From assembly GCA_004369085.1 (NCBI GenBank), contig ML210206.1:90763-154762 (forward strand): 64,000 nucleotides of DNA, given 5' to 3'. The notes beneath the pieces are model-generated. The model made no database searches. It saw only the letters and a list, made by a program, of their open reading frames with translations, and was not told the DNA's origin. Made by a program: the position numbers and the translations under genes. Source of the DNA: Coprinopsis marcescibilis. Taxonomy: Eukaryota > Basidiomycota > Agaricomycetes > Agaricales > Psathyrellaceae. Of the stretch, positions 35,201-47,397 are shown piece by piece; within the stretch, counting starts at the first letter, position 1, and each line of letters opens with the position of its first letter.

Positions 35201-37606
35201 TCAAGCACCCCCCTTCCCAGGCTTCCTCTGCCTCGCCTTCTTCTCGCTATTCTTGCTCGTCATCATACTCCTCAAAATACCCTCCCCATGCTTCCCCGCC
35301 GCCTGCTCACCCACAATCCTATCATGCTCCGCCCTCACCCGCCTCAACAACCACAGCTGGTAAAACAACAGCAGCAACCCACAAGCACCAGCCGTACTCG
35401 AAACCACAATAATAGTAACCTTCGCCGTCGTCGAGAACTGGCCGTCCTGTGCTCCGTACACGTTGACGAGGGTGGTGATGACACCAGCGAGCCCGTTGAG
35501 GAAGCCAGGAACGAAGATTTTGCTTAGGAGCCAAATGTAGTTGGCACGCCAGCGCCACCAGAGCCATATCATACCGCTTGCTCCGATCCCGCTGCAGATC
35601 CACGCGATCACGAACCTAAAAGCACATATCAGTACCAAAGATCCACAACGAAAACATCGCGTATCGTGTATAGAACCCAAAGACACTTACAAAGGAACGT
35701 TCGTAACAGCATTCAAGATCTGTCTCTGCAGATCATTAATATTGGTTGCATCTTGTGCGACCTGGCGCAGGCTCGTGAACGTTCCGGGGAAGAGTAAAAA
35801 GCCCGCGAGGAGGATCCAGGTGAAGAACGACGCGAGGAGGTTGAACCAGTTCGGAATATCATCCAACGCCAGCAGCATGTTGACGTATCTCGTGTGGTTG
35901 TGGCCGCTCCCGCTACCGTCAATCTGACTCCCGCCGATCCCTCCGCCGTTTCCGCTGTCAGAGTTCCCGCTCGGTTTGTGCTCCAGACGGGGAGGAGGGG
36001 CGGAGACAGAGGCGATCGAAGCGGATTGGTTCAGCGCGGGTGCGGTGTACGACGCGTTTGGTGGCTTGGTGGTCACTGAATTGGATGAGGTGGTGGATAT
36101 GGATGGTTTGATGGGTGGGGCGTTGTACGATGCAGTGGTTGGTTTGCCGGAAGGGGCCGTGGAAGCTGCTATTGACGGCTTGATACTCGGCGCATTGTAC
36201 GTCGAGCTTGGCGGTTTCTGAGCAGAGGGTGCATGAGAGGTACTACTGCCGTAGTTTGATTGGGGCGGCTTTGGGAATGAGGGTGGCGACGTGGAAGTGG
36301 TGTGATGGCTGGTTTGCGAATACACGGATGGGGGAGAGTTGCTCTGTGGTCGAATAGGTTGTGTCTCCGGTTTGCCAGCTTGGAACGAAGGTTTATTGTG
36401 CTGCTGGGAACCCCCAAACTGGGACGAAGGTGGTTTAGCTGAATGTTGTTGAGCTTGTAAAGGTGATGCGGGTTTCAAAGGTATGTGGGTGTGTGGTGTG
36501 GGCTTGGCGGGGCCATCTCCGTGCTGTCCCTGACTGCTGTTAGTGTTGTACGTTGTGGTCGACGACGGCGGGGGTTTTGAGGAAGCAGTGCTAGGTGCCT
36601 GAGGTTTCGCGTGGTTTGGCAACCATGGTTGCCCCGCCGGGTTCTGTTGCCCGTGTTGCGTGGTATGCGCAGGCTGGGCCATGTCCGATCCATGCGATGC
36701 CAGTCCAGAACTCGGGAATGGAGGGGCTTTACCCTGGAAAGAAGCTTCCGAACCAGAGTGTTGCTGCTGCGGTCGCGGGCGAAAGTTCGGGGGCGCGTTG
36801 GGTGCGGAAGGGAATGGAGGAGGTTTGTGGTCGTCAGCGTCGTGATCCTTGACTTCTGCATAATCGTCGGTCGTAATTGCGGTTGGCATTGGGTATCCTT
36901 CTTCAAGCCAGTCTTCGGTGGGAGAGTAGTAGGACTCGACCGACCCGTGGGGAACTGGTAGGCCAAGGGGTGCAAAGGGCGTAGCACCCAGACCAACTGG
37001 GGCTCCCGACTTGGCATGAGATGACAGCCCAATGGGAGCAAACGGAGTGGGATACTGAGCCCTATCAGGATTCTGGTGGCTGCTGTGCTTCGTGAAGAAA
37101 TCAGAGCCCTCAGAATCTTGCGGTTCTGGGAAACCTATCGGTGGATCGGCTTGAGAATATGTGGGTTGCGGCATAGGTGGTGACCCCCCAGTCGGCGAAT
37201 CGTTCCGTTCCTCAAGATCTAGCTCTTTGTCTTGACCCTGGGTCGATGATTGCTCGCTTTCTGTGGAAAAGTTGCCCGGCATATGTGCGAGGGTTGTCGA
37301 TCGAATTTGATGGGGCCTTGAAGGCGTTGTACGGCTGCGTTCTGGAGTTGGCATGGGAGGAGTCCTAGCTGGTTCTGGCATGGACGGAGCGCGTGTGGGC
37401 TCTGGCATCCCAGGTGTGCTACTCTCGCCCGGTGTTTGCACAGTAGGCGCTCGAACAGGTTTGGGCATTGGAGGGTTCCCATTACTGTCACTCTGGGCGT
37501 CGAACTGCGGGGTTGGCAGCTGTGGAGCACTGGTAGCCTCAGGCATGGCTGAGAAAGTCTTCCCACCTGAAGCCTTCCTTCTTCTGTTCGCCGGAACTTC
37601 TGGCAT
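35201..37606 (-). CDS. proline/serine-rich membrane protein with four C-terminal helices
   Basis: Two exons. The first (from MPEVPANRRRKASGGKTFSA) encodes about 550 residues of low-complexity Pro/Ser/Thr/Gln/His sequence that starts with repeats of the kind MPEPxRxP. It then enters the membrane part: a helix WFNLLASFFTWILLAGFLLF and the extracytoplasmic or cytosolic segment TSLRQVAQDATNINDLQRQI. The second exon adds three helices: FVIAWICSGIGASGMIWLWW, IFVPGFLNGLAGVITTLVNV and VTIIVVSSTAGACGLLLLFY, then a basic tail KNSEKKARQRKPGKGG. Total about 750 residues. This resembles a fungal family of unknown function with a long disordered N-terminus and four-helix end. No enzymatic motif is visible. 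Confidence 0.8.
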
Positions 37607-38768
37607 CGGAGCGTTGACTCGTTAGAAAGCTACGAGTCCGGCGTCTCCGTTGAACGCGATTAGGATTTGTATGAAAGAGTGTGAGTTATGGCCCCAGCGA
37701 GCCTGTCGAGCGATAGCAGAAAGCAGAAAACAGTTGATGAAGATGAAGAACCAGTTCAAGATGTGTTGCCATCACCAGTACTGTGCAAGTTCGAATGGTG
37801 GTCCGTGCGTAGGAACTTCTCGGCATGCGTGGAGGCTTGGCGCGAGTCTCACTGCCACACGGATCGGAGCGATGTTCCGAGGGTCCTCCTTGGCCCGCCC
37901 TCCCCAAGATTTCCTGTCTTTCATCCTTTGCACTCATCCACCGACCATCGAATAACGCCATACGCCTCGAATTCAGCTTTTAGTGTAGAAATCTCATCTT
38001 TGCACTAGATTCCAGCAAGATAAGAGACCTAGAGACCATCCGAGTCGCACAGAATGCCACACTGCCCACTCGACACCGGACATGACTTCTCTCCGCACAA
38101 AGGTTGGTTTCCCGTACATAGTTTTCGGGGTGTGTTTCACACATCCCTTTGTTCTGTGAGATATGTACGATCTATGGCTTGAGATAATAAACACGGTTTG
38201 TTTATTATCACCTTTCCAATTGACCATCGCATAGTTCAAAATGCTCTGACCTTGGGATACATATCACCTTCTAGACCGGCACTAGTCTTTCGACAAGCTT
38301 GGAAGTGGCGCCGGGGGCTGTACTTCAAATCCTTAGAGAGCATATTGCTTTGATTGCGCTCCTGAATGGCATCGATCATGCGATTTGCTCCTGCCTCGAG
38401 GCTGGCGCATGTGTCGAGTCAAATGTGTCGGGTTCGCACATGATGGTCTATATAGACCGCCGCAATGGATACAGTAAGCAACTGGTCTTTTCCCTGGTTT
38501 ACGCTCATATTCTTCACCCAGTGTACAATTGGATCGCGACTTTGACAAAAGGTGGGTATTTGATCGAGACTACACCGCTCTATCACCGACAGGGGTTTGA
38601 ATTTGTTGGCAGACGCCACAGCTGCGACTTGGATTCCCTCTGTTACCAGGCAGAAGTTCAAAGGGGCTTTCAGCAGCATCCCGCTCAAGGCGTAGCTCAG
38701 GTTCTCGTTCCGCGCCTTTAACCGCCCCTCTTCTTCTTGGTTCAACGTAGAGGCCATCTTCGCCGACC
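37607..38768. other. intergenic region, divergent promoters
   Basis: It separates the proline-rich membrane protein gene from the ferric reductase gene. Frames up to 140 residues occur on both strands (for example 38299-38721 plus and 38419-38775 minus) but neither has recognisable motifs, and they overlap each other. I see no supported gene. Confidence 0.45.
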
Positions 38769-40859
38769 ATGGCATCCCCCGCGACCAACATCACCACCCA
38801 GTTCGAACAGCAACTCGTCAAGTCCACGACACTCGTTTTTCATGTGAACCTGTTCATTTACGCAGCAATCGCCCTTGTTGCTCTATTCCGAATCCCCCAC
38901 CTCGTCGCCCTCTTCGGCACACCTTCAGAATGGTACAACGGCCATTTCCTCCGGTATTCACCCGTCAAACAGCCAAAGGTGTCCCGCAGTAATACAAGCA
39001 ACTCGGCAAGGACCCTCGTCGGCGAGGACACCCATCACGACCGCAAGCGCCGGGGAGGAGAGAAGGATGTCTCTGAAGTGGAAGTCAAGTACCCACCCCA
39101 CACTGCGGTCGTTCCCAGACAGCTGCGCACAATGCTCTCGCTCTCTCGGGTCAGAATCCTCGACGGATACTCGATAGGCCAAATCTCTATCCTCGCCATG
39201 TACTTTTACGCCCTCGTTTACGCCACGTTCTTCAAGTCCAACCCTTTCACAGACGCTACCCGTCCGGGATGGGTAGCCATCTCTCAATTTCCCCTTATTT
39301 TCGCTTTGGCTCAGAAAAACAACATTTTGGGCTCGCTGTTGGGATATGGATACGAAAGGGTAAGGATTATGTTCTTCAATGCCCAATGCCTTTCAATGTA
39401 CTGATTTGTCGATAGCTCAACTATGTCCACCGGTTTGCTGCCAAACTCGTAATCCTGGCCGCTAACCTCCACGCCGTCTACTATCGTACGCCTTCCTATC
39501 ACCTCCTCCTCAACGATGGCTGATTGCCTTTTAGTCTACAGGTGGACCGCTGCTGGAACTTTCACGGAATTAGTTGTCCGTCCCAAGAACGCGTGGGGCA
39601 TGGTGGCCCTAATATTCATGAACATCATGTACTTTTTCTCAACTTCTTTCTGGCGGAACAAAGCATACAACGTCTTCCTCTGGACACATTCAATCTCTAT
39701 GATCGTTATCCTCCCAACGGTACGCAAATCCACCTCCAACTGTTGATTATCCAAGCTAACTCTTTCCCAATCCAGACCTACCTCCACCAACCCAGTCTCC
39801 TTCCATACGTCCTCGCCTGCGTCTTCCTATATGGCGCCGACCGCGTCATGCGACTGTTCAAGACCCGCATCGCAACTGCCATCGTCATCCCCCTTCCCGG
39901 TACCGATATCACGCACATCGAGGTCCCCAGCCTCAACGCCGGCTGGCGTCCCGGGCAACACGTCCGCCTACGCATCCTCTCCCGACGCATGGGTTGGCTC
40001 GGCTGGACAGAGGTGCACCCGTTCACCATCGCCAGCGCGCCCGACTCGCACGACTGCCTCATCGTCATGTGCAAGCAGTCCGGCGACTGGACGAAGCGGC
40101 TGGGCTTGATGTCCAAGGAACGAGGGTATGTGGATTCGGAGAGCAAAGTCAAGGTGTGGGTCGAGGGCCCGTATGGTGGTCCGGGAAGGATGATGTTCGC
40201 GAGCTTCTCCGCTGCCGTGTTGATTTGTGGAGGGAGCGGGATCACCTTTGGGCTTACCATGATGCAGGACCTCCTCGCTAAAGATCTCAAGGGCGAGAGT
40301 AGGGTCAAGTACGTGGAGCTGGTCTGGGTTACGCAAGATGCCAGTACGTATAATTCTCTCGAGTCTCCCGTCTTCGGACCCCTCACTCATGTTCTTCTGC
40401 AGACTCGATCACTCCACTCATCCAGCTCTTCACCACGCTCATCCAGCAAAGTGTTTACTGCCCATTGCGCATTTCAGTCTATTACACCAAGCCTCTCACC
40501 TCCAAGCTTACGTTCCTGCCTGATCCTGACGCGGCTGCGCACCTCCCAATCACGCTGCACCACAACTTCACCTTGACCCCCGGACGGCCAAGGATCGGGC
40601 GGGCTTTGGATGCGGCCATCATGCGTGCAGTGAGCCTGGGTGCGGGGCACAAGGACTCGCAAGGGATCACTGGGCTGGCAGTCGGAGTGTGTGGGCCTAC
40701 GGGTCTAGCCGACGACGTGGTGCGGGCGGTCAGTGCCGTCGATTCTGCGCGCAAGGACCAAGTTGGCGGAATTGAGATTCACGAAGAGTAAGTTTTCTTA
40801 TCCATACACTCTTACGCTGAGAAATAAACTGACGTGCTTGTAGGACGTTTGGATGGTAG
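38769..40859 (+). CDS. ferric/cupric reductase, FRE family
   Basis: Plasma-membrane flavocytochrome that moves electrons from NADPH through FAD and two haems to Fe(III) or Cu(II) outside the cell. The start MASPATNITTQFEQQ precedes a helix (VFHVNLFIYAAIALVALF), a hydrophilic loop, then LSRVRILDGYSIGQISILAM. The haem-ligand helices show VHRFAAKLVILAANLHAVYY and WTHSISMIVILPT with YLHQPSLLPY, each with two His at the expected spacing. The FAD loop is WTEVHPFTIAS, the NADPH motif is CGGSGITFGL, and the second NADPH motif is CGPTGLADDV. The last exon adds only ETFGW, the usual FRE C-terminus, with stop 40857-40859. Five or more introns join cleanly. Confidence 0.92.
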
Positions 40860-41930
40860 CCTGTGGCTTGCTGTCCGTTGTTTTCGCATTTTCAACATTC
40901 GACGCCTGTCCGTGTGGCTGGGCTTGTTAATGCCAGCTACTTTGTGCGTCGCTGGGTCCACCTCGGACGACGCTTGTATTTTTGTCGCCTTCGACAAGGC
41001 GGCCCTCTCTCTCCATCTTTCTCCCTCCCCCTCTTCTTTTTCTTTTGGTTTCTCTGCATCTCGATATTAGATGGGACCTCGACTCCTCCCTCAACAGTAC
41101 TGGGATGGATCGCTTGGATCCCAGCCTCCCCTCTCCTCCTCCGTGGGGACAACCAACGCGGAACAACAACCATTTCAAGCCTTTGGTTGCCCGTTCTCGC
41201 CTTGTTCTTGCGTTGGGCCGTCACTCTCCCCCACCTCCCGGACACCACATCAACCTACTCACTACCAATCACGAAACATCGGCGCTCGAAGCACCCGCAT
41301 CATGAAATATGAATCTCCTGGACCCGCGACGCTCTTTTACGCACTCACTGTCTTTCCCTGGTCGATCTTCCGTCACCACTTTCACTTCATCATCATCACC
41401 ATCCACTCGTTTTGATATCGGGTCGTTTACTTCGTCTTTCTTATCCGAACAGCTCGTTTCAAGCTGTTCTTTTCCTCCCCGTTCCCATTCCCGTTCCCCA
41501 ATTCCGATCCCTTTCCCGAATCCCATCATTCACCGGGATTCAGGACCACACGCTTGCAGCGTTTGATGTTTTTGCAAATTCCTTTACTTTTTCTATGGGG
41601 TATATATATATGCTGGAACCCGTTTTTATTGTTGAACAGGTTATCATATCTATTCACGCTTCGCGTGGGCTCCCATAGCTGGTTTTAACCCGTTGTACAC
41701 TTTCCGACTTTCGAGTTTGAACCTTGAACCTTGAGTTGTACTGTAATTAAATTTGTACTGTTTTATTATACCTCTGCATGGCAGAGGTTGGGCATGTAAA
41801 TGTACTACTAGATGTATATATTTATGTGTAGCTACGTACGTAGGATGTAGGATGGGCCTATGTATGTTTTTGCGTTTCTTGTACGAGATTCTGGAGAATG
41901 AAATCAAATTGTAAGTCTTGTCTTATAACT
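40860..41930. other. 3' flank of the ferric reductase gene
   Basis: About 1.07 kb, pyrimidine-rich between 40980 and 41550 with C/T runs, then A/T-rich towards 41900. No gene recognised. Confidence 0.5.
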
Positions 41931-42121
41931 AGCAGTGAGTCCGATTTGTGTCGGTAGGGATTAACGTCTAGTTTATTGCATGTGTCTGATAGCACATACG
42001 GGGTCAAAATTTCTTATGCATCCTGGAGCGATCATTGACTATCATCATTGACCAGGGGCTTGGGGTTGAAGAAATGAATCCGAAACGATGGTAGAAACAG
42101 TTACGCGACACCCGAGTGTGA
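41931..42121 (-). repeat. dispersed repeat, copy B
   Basis: Reverse-orientation match to 25502-25716 (GGGTGTCGCGTAACTGTTTC and following). It lies about 160 bases past the stop of NTPase copy 2, in the same direction, so it may be the 3' end of the mobile or duplicated unit that carries the NTPase. Confidence 0.65.
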
Positions 42122-42278
42122 CAAATTGGGATTTCGGAAACAAGAGGAATGTAACAGATTACTGGAGAAGAGATGAAGACCGAGCCGACTGAAATTCCAG
42201 TCAGTACGACAAAGGTAATGGTTCGTGCCACCAAACTGAGAAATGAGTTGTGAGAGATGTGAAGGGTTTGCAGGCAGC

Positions 42279-44166
42279 TTAAAGTTTGAACACTTTATCA
42301 ACGGGAATCTCGAGGAGGTACTGTGTCATGCCTTTTGCAAACTCAACATCCTTTGCAGATTTTCCATAGCACGATCTCTGCCTGGCGAATTGGTCTCTCC
42401 CCTTCGGCACGACGAATACGAGGTTGACCTTCATCTCGAGTTGGTGCCTTTGAAATTGTGCGAGGCAATCCGCATTGAAGGCGTGATCACGTTCACCAAG
42501 TGTCATTTGAAATAGGTAAAGCTCGTTGTTGATGATTGCGCAGGAATCAAAGCCGGGGAAATTCCAGGCGAGTGGAGAGTAGTATACGTTCTTGTCTTTG
42601 ATGATGGTGCAAGAGTCGAAACAGATGGCCTTTGTGAAGTCGAAGTTGATTGATATCTTCTTTTGAGGATTCCCAAAGGTATGAAGTTCGTGCGAGGTCT
42701 TGCAAATAGAAGGAGTGAGGAAATACCAGTGCATCAAGTGTTCGAACATGAGGTTGGCACCAATGAGGTTGCTGGAATCCAGACATTCTATGTTAATGAA
42801 GGACCAGATAGCGTCGGGATTTTTGACTGCAAGGCTCTTGACAACATGGATTGACGCCATAGAATATTTCCCGAGGTGTCGTCCAGATTGTCCGTCGCGG
42901 TAAGGCCAAGGGATAATGATTTCGATGGCATTGTTGAGCGCTTGATCTGTTGCTCTTTCACCGCCGAATGAAGTCGCGGCCATTGCCCATGCTTCCCACA
43001 AATTGTCTGGTTGAAGGGTGAGCCATCTAATTGCACTGTTCAGTCCTGCAATTGCATCGCCAGGATTCCTTGTAAAGCAGTTCCGGGCCGAACCCCCAAA
43101 CAAGAAGTAGAGAGATGTGAAGCGTTCCTGGAGGCTCATACTCTCCAAGGCGACATCTGTCACTTCGTTATTATCACCAAGCAGAAGGTCCGCTAACCCC
43201 CATATGTTGTACTCTTGGCTGGGTGTATTATTGGTTGGATTGTAGAACCTGCTGTTGCGTTTTAATTTGTGAGCGACAACTTACAAAGCCGAAAGGTTGG
43301 AATGGGGGGCGTACAACAGCGCATATAATTCCGGCCACGAAAAAGGCTTCATGCACCACGTTGATGATGTAAGGAATAGTTGAGTTGTAAAGTGTTCCCA
43401 TTTGTTCTGAATCGGTGGGCACACATACACGTGGCGCTGGTTTGACTCCCAAGCTTCGATGCTTAGATTGATTGGCTTCTTCCCCTTCCCAAAGTCGACA
43501 AGGCGGTAGATGGGAGAGTCTTCCTGGCACAACACTGCTCTAATATATTCAGATTCTTTCTCCAAGAAATGGTAACCGGTTTCGTCGTAGAAGTGGAACT
43601 GTTCTTCGTCGTTCATACCGTTTTCATCCTGATAGGCTACTCGGGTTTTACTGCTGAGGAGTCTCAGAAGGATGTACACAAGGCCAACAGTCTTTCCTGT
43701 ATGTTCTTTCATGAATTGATGAAGTCGAGCAACAAAAAATAAACGTACCAATCCCGGCTTGGCCTGTTACAATATAATTATGTGGCTTTGTGCGAGCAGC
43801 GGTGATCTCGTTAAATAATTCCTCATATTCGTCTCGGACGAGCAAAGCGGGGGTGGGGCCGTTGCATTCTGGAAGGTCGTTGAGGACATCAATGGGTAAG
43901 GGCAAGCCCTCAGTTTTCAAGAACTTGAACTTCAGTTTGATTGGTCCCAAGGACCCCTCTTCCAGGGTTTTCAGGAAATCGGGGGCGGGATGCTTGATTG
44001 GGGGCTGGGGAACGACGATGACTTCTTCAGTTAGAAACTCGTGGATAGGCTTCCCCCAAAACAATTTGTGTAGTGATTGCAAGGATTCTAGATTGTCAAT
44101 AACAAGATCAGGAAAAAGACATAAGCTGTTGGTGCTAGTCCGTTTCGAAGGACGTTCCGAAGACAT
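42279..44166 (-). CDS. P-loop NTPase with C-terminal nuclease-like domain, copy 2 (RHS/Crinkler-like)
   Basis: The best preserved of the three copies, about 590 residues in three exons. MSSERPSKRTSTNS opens a domain with LHKLFWGKPIHEFLTEE and FLKTEGLPLPIDVLNDLPEC. The Walker A motif YIVTGQAGIGKTVGLVY is split by an intron with normal GTACGT...ACAG ends. Next are VAYQDENGMNDEEQFHFYDE, SPIYRLVDFGKG, HVYVCPP and WCMKPFSWPELYALL. The last exon has LGDNNEVTDVALESMSLQER, NELYLFQMTLGERDH, LVFVVPKGRDQFARQRSC and EIPVDKVFKL. The order P-loop, VD/ATP-sensor strand, KPFSW-EL, and the nuclease-like E-YLFQMT...VFVVPK end fits the RHS/Crinkler class described in oomycetes, kinetoplastids and fungi. No Crinkler LFLAK or signal peptide is present, so secretion is not implied. 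Cellular role unknown. Confidence 0.75.
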
Positions 44167-44741
44167 ATGGATGGTGGTGGAAGGTGCCAAGATCTGAGAA
44201 CGAATTGCCTGCGATTAACAGGGAAATCATCAAGCACAAATACTGAGCACACCTCAAGCAAAAGCTCTCCTCGTAGCCTTTCACCACATTGCTGGCCGTT
44301 ACTGTCGCAGTTTCGCTTGAAAATGTGACAGTTTGCAGCCAACTAAACGTTTGTACCCACGCGCTTTGAGACAAAGTCCTTGCTGTACCCGTTGAATTGC
44401 ACGGGTTTCTTGTAATTAGAAGGATACTCTATTAAGACTTCGGGCCCGTAAGTAAAAGGTAAACGGTAGAAGAAAGTTGTACAGATGCGGAATCCAAGCA
44501 AAAGATAAAGCGAGAGCGTTCTACATCCCATTTAGGTCCAGAAAATATTATGGTGCAGATGGTGTTGGTTGATACATATTCTAGATGGTGAGGCGAGGGT
44601 ATCTTCGTAGGAGTTGGTTGCTGACGACACGTGAAGGAGGATGGCGGGGTGTCGTAGGTCTTTGGGAAGTGGTACAATCTCACAACAACCAGCTCGGTGC
44701 CCTCTTTCCCTCCCGTCACATATCCATTCCACTCATGATCA
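44167..44741. other. 5' flank of NTPase copy 2 and 3' flank of the ssSPT-like gene A
   Basis: 44180-44345 matches the 5' flank of NTPase copy 1 on both sides of its insertion (CTCAGTATTTGTGCTTGATG and CATTTTCAAGCGAAACTGCG). The rest has no gene. Confidence 0.5.
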
Positions 44742-45218
44742 TTACAGCTCCTTCAGCAGCCCACCCGCGCCACTAGTCGTGCTATCCCCAAACCCAAGCC
44801 ACTGCCAAACCAGGCGGACATCGCCCTCCTGGCCCCACAGGTAATACATCGCCCGTTGCTGCATAACGGTAAGGTGCCGGGGAAAGTACTTGACGATTGC
44901 GCTCATGACGAAGAGGTACATCACGGCGAAGAGGGTAACTGCAGATAGAGGGATAGAGGGTGGTTAGCAAGTAGGTTCAAGTGACAAAACAAACAGAGCG
45001 TTAAAGGTGCTCGTTATCCGAGTAGAATATATGGGAGAGGGATACGCACTGAGCAAGATCTTCTCCCATGGCTCCAACATCGACAGCACAAACGTCGCCT
45101 CAAACCACATCCGCCACCGCCAGAAGAATATTGCGATTTTTGATGTTGGCTTGCGTGCAAAGGTGAGGTCGGGTTTGGCAGGGGGCAGGACATCTGGGCG
45201 TGCAGCAATCGTAGCCAT
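44742..45218 (-). CDS. small subunit of serine palmitoyltransferase-like protein A
   Basis: Two exons, about 115 residues. MATIAARPDVLPPAKPD is followed by IAIFFWRWRMWFEATFVLSM, LEPWEKILL, then TLFAVMYLFVMSAIVKYFP and MYYLWGQEG. The helix-LEPWE-helix pattern matches the ssSPT family (the human subunits carry LYMLEPWER), small ER membrane proteins that activate serine palmitoyltransferase, the first enzyme of sphingolipid synthesis. The helix before LEPWE and the one after it fit two membrane-associated segments. The basic FWRWRMW stretch is shared with the second copy at 47398. Identification rests on this short motif, so it is moderate. Confidence 0.6.
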
Positions 45219-46055
45219 TGTTCAATTCCTTCCTAGTAGCTTGTCCTGTTGAGCTCGTCCGAGGTCGTTGGCTTTTCGAGGTTGGGTGACTGCCCAGTAA
45301 TGCTGAAACTCCTGGGGTATTGTAATGACCTCCTGTCGACGTGTCGTGGCGCGTGCAGATAAATGCTACGCTAGTAAGTCGTAAGATGCGTCGTGTACGT
45401 CGTCTTTGTCGTATTCCCGGGCAAAAGAGGTCAAGACCAACAGCGGGGCGACTTGGAACTTGGTGGTGGTTAAATTTCAGGATTGTGTGGCCCGAATCAA
45501 TCGTGTACGAATTCCAGGCTTGTCATTCACGCCAAGCCAAGTTCTAACTTTACGTTGTGGTTGTTACGATGAAATCCCGAAACCGCGGTTTGGGGAGCAA
45601 GACAGAGAGATGGCAGGTTTCTACTGGACGTCCTCATAGTCAAAGCTTTGAGAGTGTTTGGTGCTGGATTAACAATGTGAGGATGAAAATGGATCGAAAC
45701 CAGTGAATCGAGGACCTTATGAGCACGCCGGATTTGCCGAGCCCTGCCCTAAACTTGGAGGCACGACGTGAGAACTCGTCCGAGGCCCCAGGGCGCTTGT
45801 CGCTGCGCATGCTAACAAGTTATTCTCCGTCACGATAGCACATGTCATTTTTCCATGGGGCCCATAGTAACTCTCGATAGATGGCGCGTCCTTTAATGAT
45901 TCCGCACCTGGTATAGGATGTGCGTGGTGGCGAACATTTGAACCCACTGACAAATCTGGACGCTCAGCCTTCTCCTCAAGCCCTGGTCTCTTTAGAGCGA
46001 CATATCGCAAGCAGCGCAGCTCGCGACTCAGCAGAGCGATACCCACCCCCCCTAG
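45219..46055. other. intergenic region
   Basis: Between the ssSPT-like gene A start and the NACHT relic. No gene, repeat or RNA recognised. Confidence 0.45.
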
Positions 46056-46119
46056 ATGCCACTTAGAGACCAGGAAAAGGGAGCTTCATTGTACATTCAG
46101 CTGGGCAACGCTGCTGCGC

Positions 46120-46730
46120 TGCCAAAGGACCAAACCCGTCAGGTGGATCCATGGCCGGTAGGCATGGGTAAAACAGCAATTGCTCAAACCTTGGGCGAAA
46201 TGTACGAGGAAGAGAATATCTCAGCAGCATCATTATTCTTCGATCGGGGTGATCCTGAGAGAAACCGAGTAGCCAAGCTCGTTCCATCACTCGCGCTCCA
46301 GCTGGCGTACTCGTTCCACGACCTCCGCCCCCATATCGAGAACGCAGTAGCCACAATCCGCCCTTTGTGGCCAAAGCACCTCGCATTCAACTCAAGAAGC
46401 TGGTTCTGGACCCTTTTGCCCAGATCTATGCCCTGCCGGCAAATAATATGGTTGACGGTCTCGACAAATGTCTAGGACCAGTTGAGGGACGCCATGAGCA
46501 TGAGCAACTTTTGGTACTCGAGCTTCTCGAGATGCTCCTGTCCTCAAATGTACCGCCCATCATTCTTCTTGTTAGCAGACTCGAATCATATAGCATTGAA
46601 TTAGATCCTTTCGCGTAGTCCGAGAGGACATGGAAGCCTTCGATCTACATGCTAACTCCGACCTGGATCACGACATTGAAGTACATCTTCGCTTCGAGTT
46701 CGGCCGAATACTCTACATAAGACAGGTCGC
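46120..46730 (+). pseudogene. NACHT/NLR NTPase relic
   Basis: Reads GMGKTAIAQTLGEMYEEENI (Walker A with flanks), then AASLFFDRGDPERNRVAKLV, PSLALQLAYSFHDLRPHIE. A frame change at about 46370 leads to KAPRIQLKKLVLDPF, NMVDGLDKCLGPVEGRHEHE (a Walker B-like D-x-L-D-x-C), LELLEMLLSSNVPPIILLVS. After a stop, DLDHDIEVHLRFEFGRI follows. All are sequential segments of the NACHT domain of agaricomycete NLRs, but with a frame shift, a stop, and no N- or C-terminal domains nearby. Confidence 0.75.
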
Positions 46731-47397
46731 AACCTCCAGACTGCATCAAACGCTGACACCACAGACCTTGCAGGAGTGCATCCTGCGCTGCGTATATGCT
46801 GGAAATTTTAGATCTGGCGGTTGAGCTGTGTTCAGCATCCTCCGGCCGGTATATAGCTTCTCGGAAGATGCGTGTGGACTCGTTGATATCATAGTAGGTC
46901 ACGCGCATACCACTCCCTTTCTGTAGGGTAGCTAGATTGGTTCTGGATCTGCCCCATCGACCTTTTGCGATTGCCTAGTGGCATAGGCATTGGTTACTTG
47001 CGTTGTAGAGCTTTTTTAGGAGCCGAAGCAGAGTACCTGAACGATGGTGGGGCGGATGTTCGGATCACTGAAAATTCTGAGACGCGTGCGGCGGCAAGTT
47101 GAACGACCATTAACTAAATTCATGTTGGATTCCCTGGCATGCACATATGTCCATTCGTCCATATGTATTCTGCCAACGTTAAAAGACCCTCCGATAACTC
47201 AAACTACGACCGGTTGCCACTGGCCCACGCATACCAGTGGTGCGTGTGGACCTTTGACTGATCCCAAACATCCAAATTCTCACCCACCTCCACGTTTCAG
47301 CTTCGGCAGTCACTCTCCCTGCATAAAGGGGCCAGCCCTGAGACCTGAGACTCGGTTTCAATTTGGTTTCAACCGTCATTCGATTTCACTACCTACC
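46731..47397. other. intergenic region before ssSPT-like gene B
   Basis: Contains its promoter and leader. An in-frame extension upstream from 47044 exists but lacks family similarity, so it is not used. Nothing else seen. Confidence 0.45.

Noticed and set aside
38299..38775. Overlapping frames on both strands upstream of the ferric reductase
   Set aside because: They contradict each other, lie in the promoter area, and have no recognisable motif.
47044..47397. Upstream in-frame extension of ssSPT-like gene B
   Set aside because: No similarity to gene A, and the ATG at 47398 is in a good context (CTACCATGA) at the start of the conserved part.
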